Below, piece by piece: positions 6,472 through 6,482 of a stretch of 6,482 nt of DNA. A program made the translations under genes and the position numbers. Position 1 is the first letter of the stretch. Each line of letters starts with the position of its first letter. A model generated the notes under the pieces. That model was not told where the DNA came from. It was given only the letters and a program-made list of their open reading frames with translations, and searched no databases. The stretch is from Clostridia bacterium (GTDB taxonomy: Bacteria; Bacillota; Clostridia; Lachnospirales; CAG-274): the NCBI GenBank assembly GCA_030536675.1, contig JAUNPM010000093.1, forward strand, positions 1 through 6,482, given 5' to 3'.

Positions 6472-6480
6472 ATTATATCA
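6472..6480 (-). promoter_or_regulatory. Probable extended -10 promoter of agrDB
   Basis: At the right edge the minus strand reads TGATATAAT (6480-6472), identical to the extended -10 of pgi. Transcription would start near 6465, leaving a leader of about 70 nt before agrD. The -35 and any AgrA-type activator sites would lie outside the window, so regulation cannot be assessed. Confidence 0.5.
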
Positions 6481-6482
6481 TA

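Noticed and set aside
1..6482. CRISPR array, tRNA, rRNA or riboswitch
   Set aside because: No regularly spaced repeats, tRNA-like folds or long structured leaders were seen on either strand.

Overview
The window looks like a low-GC Firmicute, most likely an anaerobic Clostridia-type bacterium. The evidence is AT-rich intergenic DNA, strong AGGAGG-type ribosome binding sites, extended -10 (TGnTATAAT) promoters, a clostridial-style Agr peptide module, and a Firmicutes-type glucose-6-phosphate isomerase. I cannot name the species.

Layout, left to right. (1) 1-945, minus strand: a cation diffusion facilitator (CDF) metal exporter, cut by the left edge, so its C-terminus is missing. It has no stop codon in the window. 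(2) 946-1129: a divergent promoter region. It holds an extended -10 for the CDF gene, and a promoter for the rightward gene that is straddled by two copies of a small palindrome. (3) 1130-2251, plus strand: a cytoplasmic GH105/GH88-type unsaturated glycuronyl hydrolase, followed by a short intrinsic terminator. (4) 2326-3996, plus strand: a complete half-size ABC exporter. (5) 4024-4078: a perfect 21-bp inverted repeat that ends both converging genes. (6) 4113-5456, minus strand: pgi, glucose-6-phosphate isomerase. (7) 5457-5658: the pgi promoter, AT-rich inverted repeats and the agrDB terminator. (8) 5659-6395, minus strand: agrB, preceded after only 5 nt by a 51-residue agrD gene. (9) 6396-6482: the agrDB leader and a probable promoter at the very edge.

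The most interesting part is the right end, a compact quorum-sensing signal-production module. AgrD is the precursor of a cyclic autoinducing peptide, with a predicted core around SACTLVA. AgrB is the membrane protease that cuts its C-terminal tail and closes the thiolactone ring. The unit is ordered D then B and has its own terminator. No receptor kinase or response regulator (agrC/agrA) lies in the window on its downstream side, where pgi begins directly. What lies upstream is cut off.

The other genes are functionally independent: metal efflux, breakdown of unsaturated uronic-acid oligosaccharides (pectin or glycosaminoglycan fragments), an exporter of unknown substrate, and central sugar metabolism. 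Each seems to be its own transcription unit, except that the hydrolase and ABC exporter may be joined by partial read-through.
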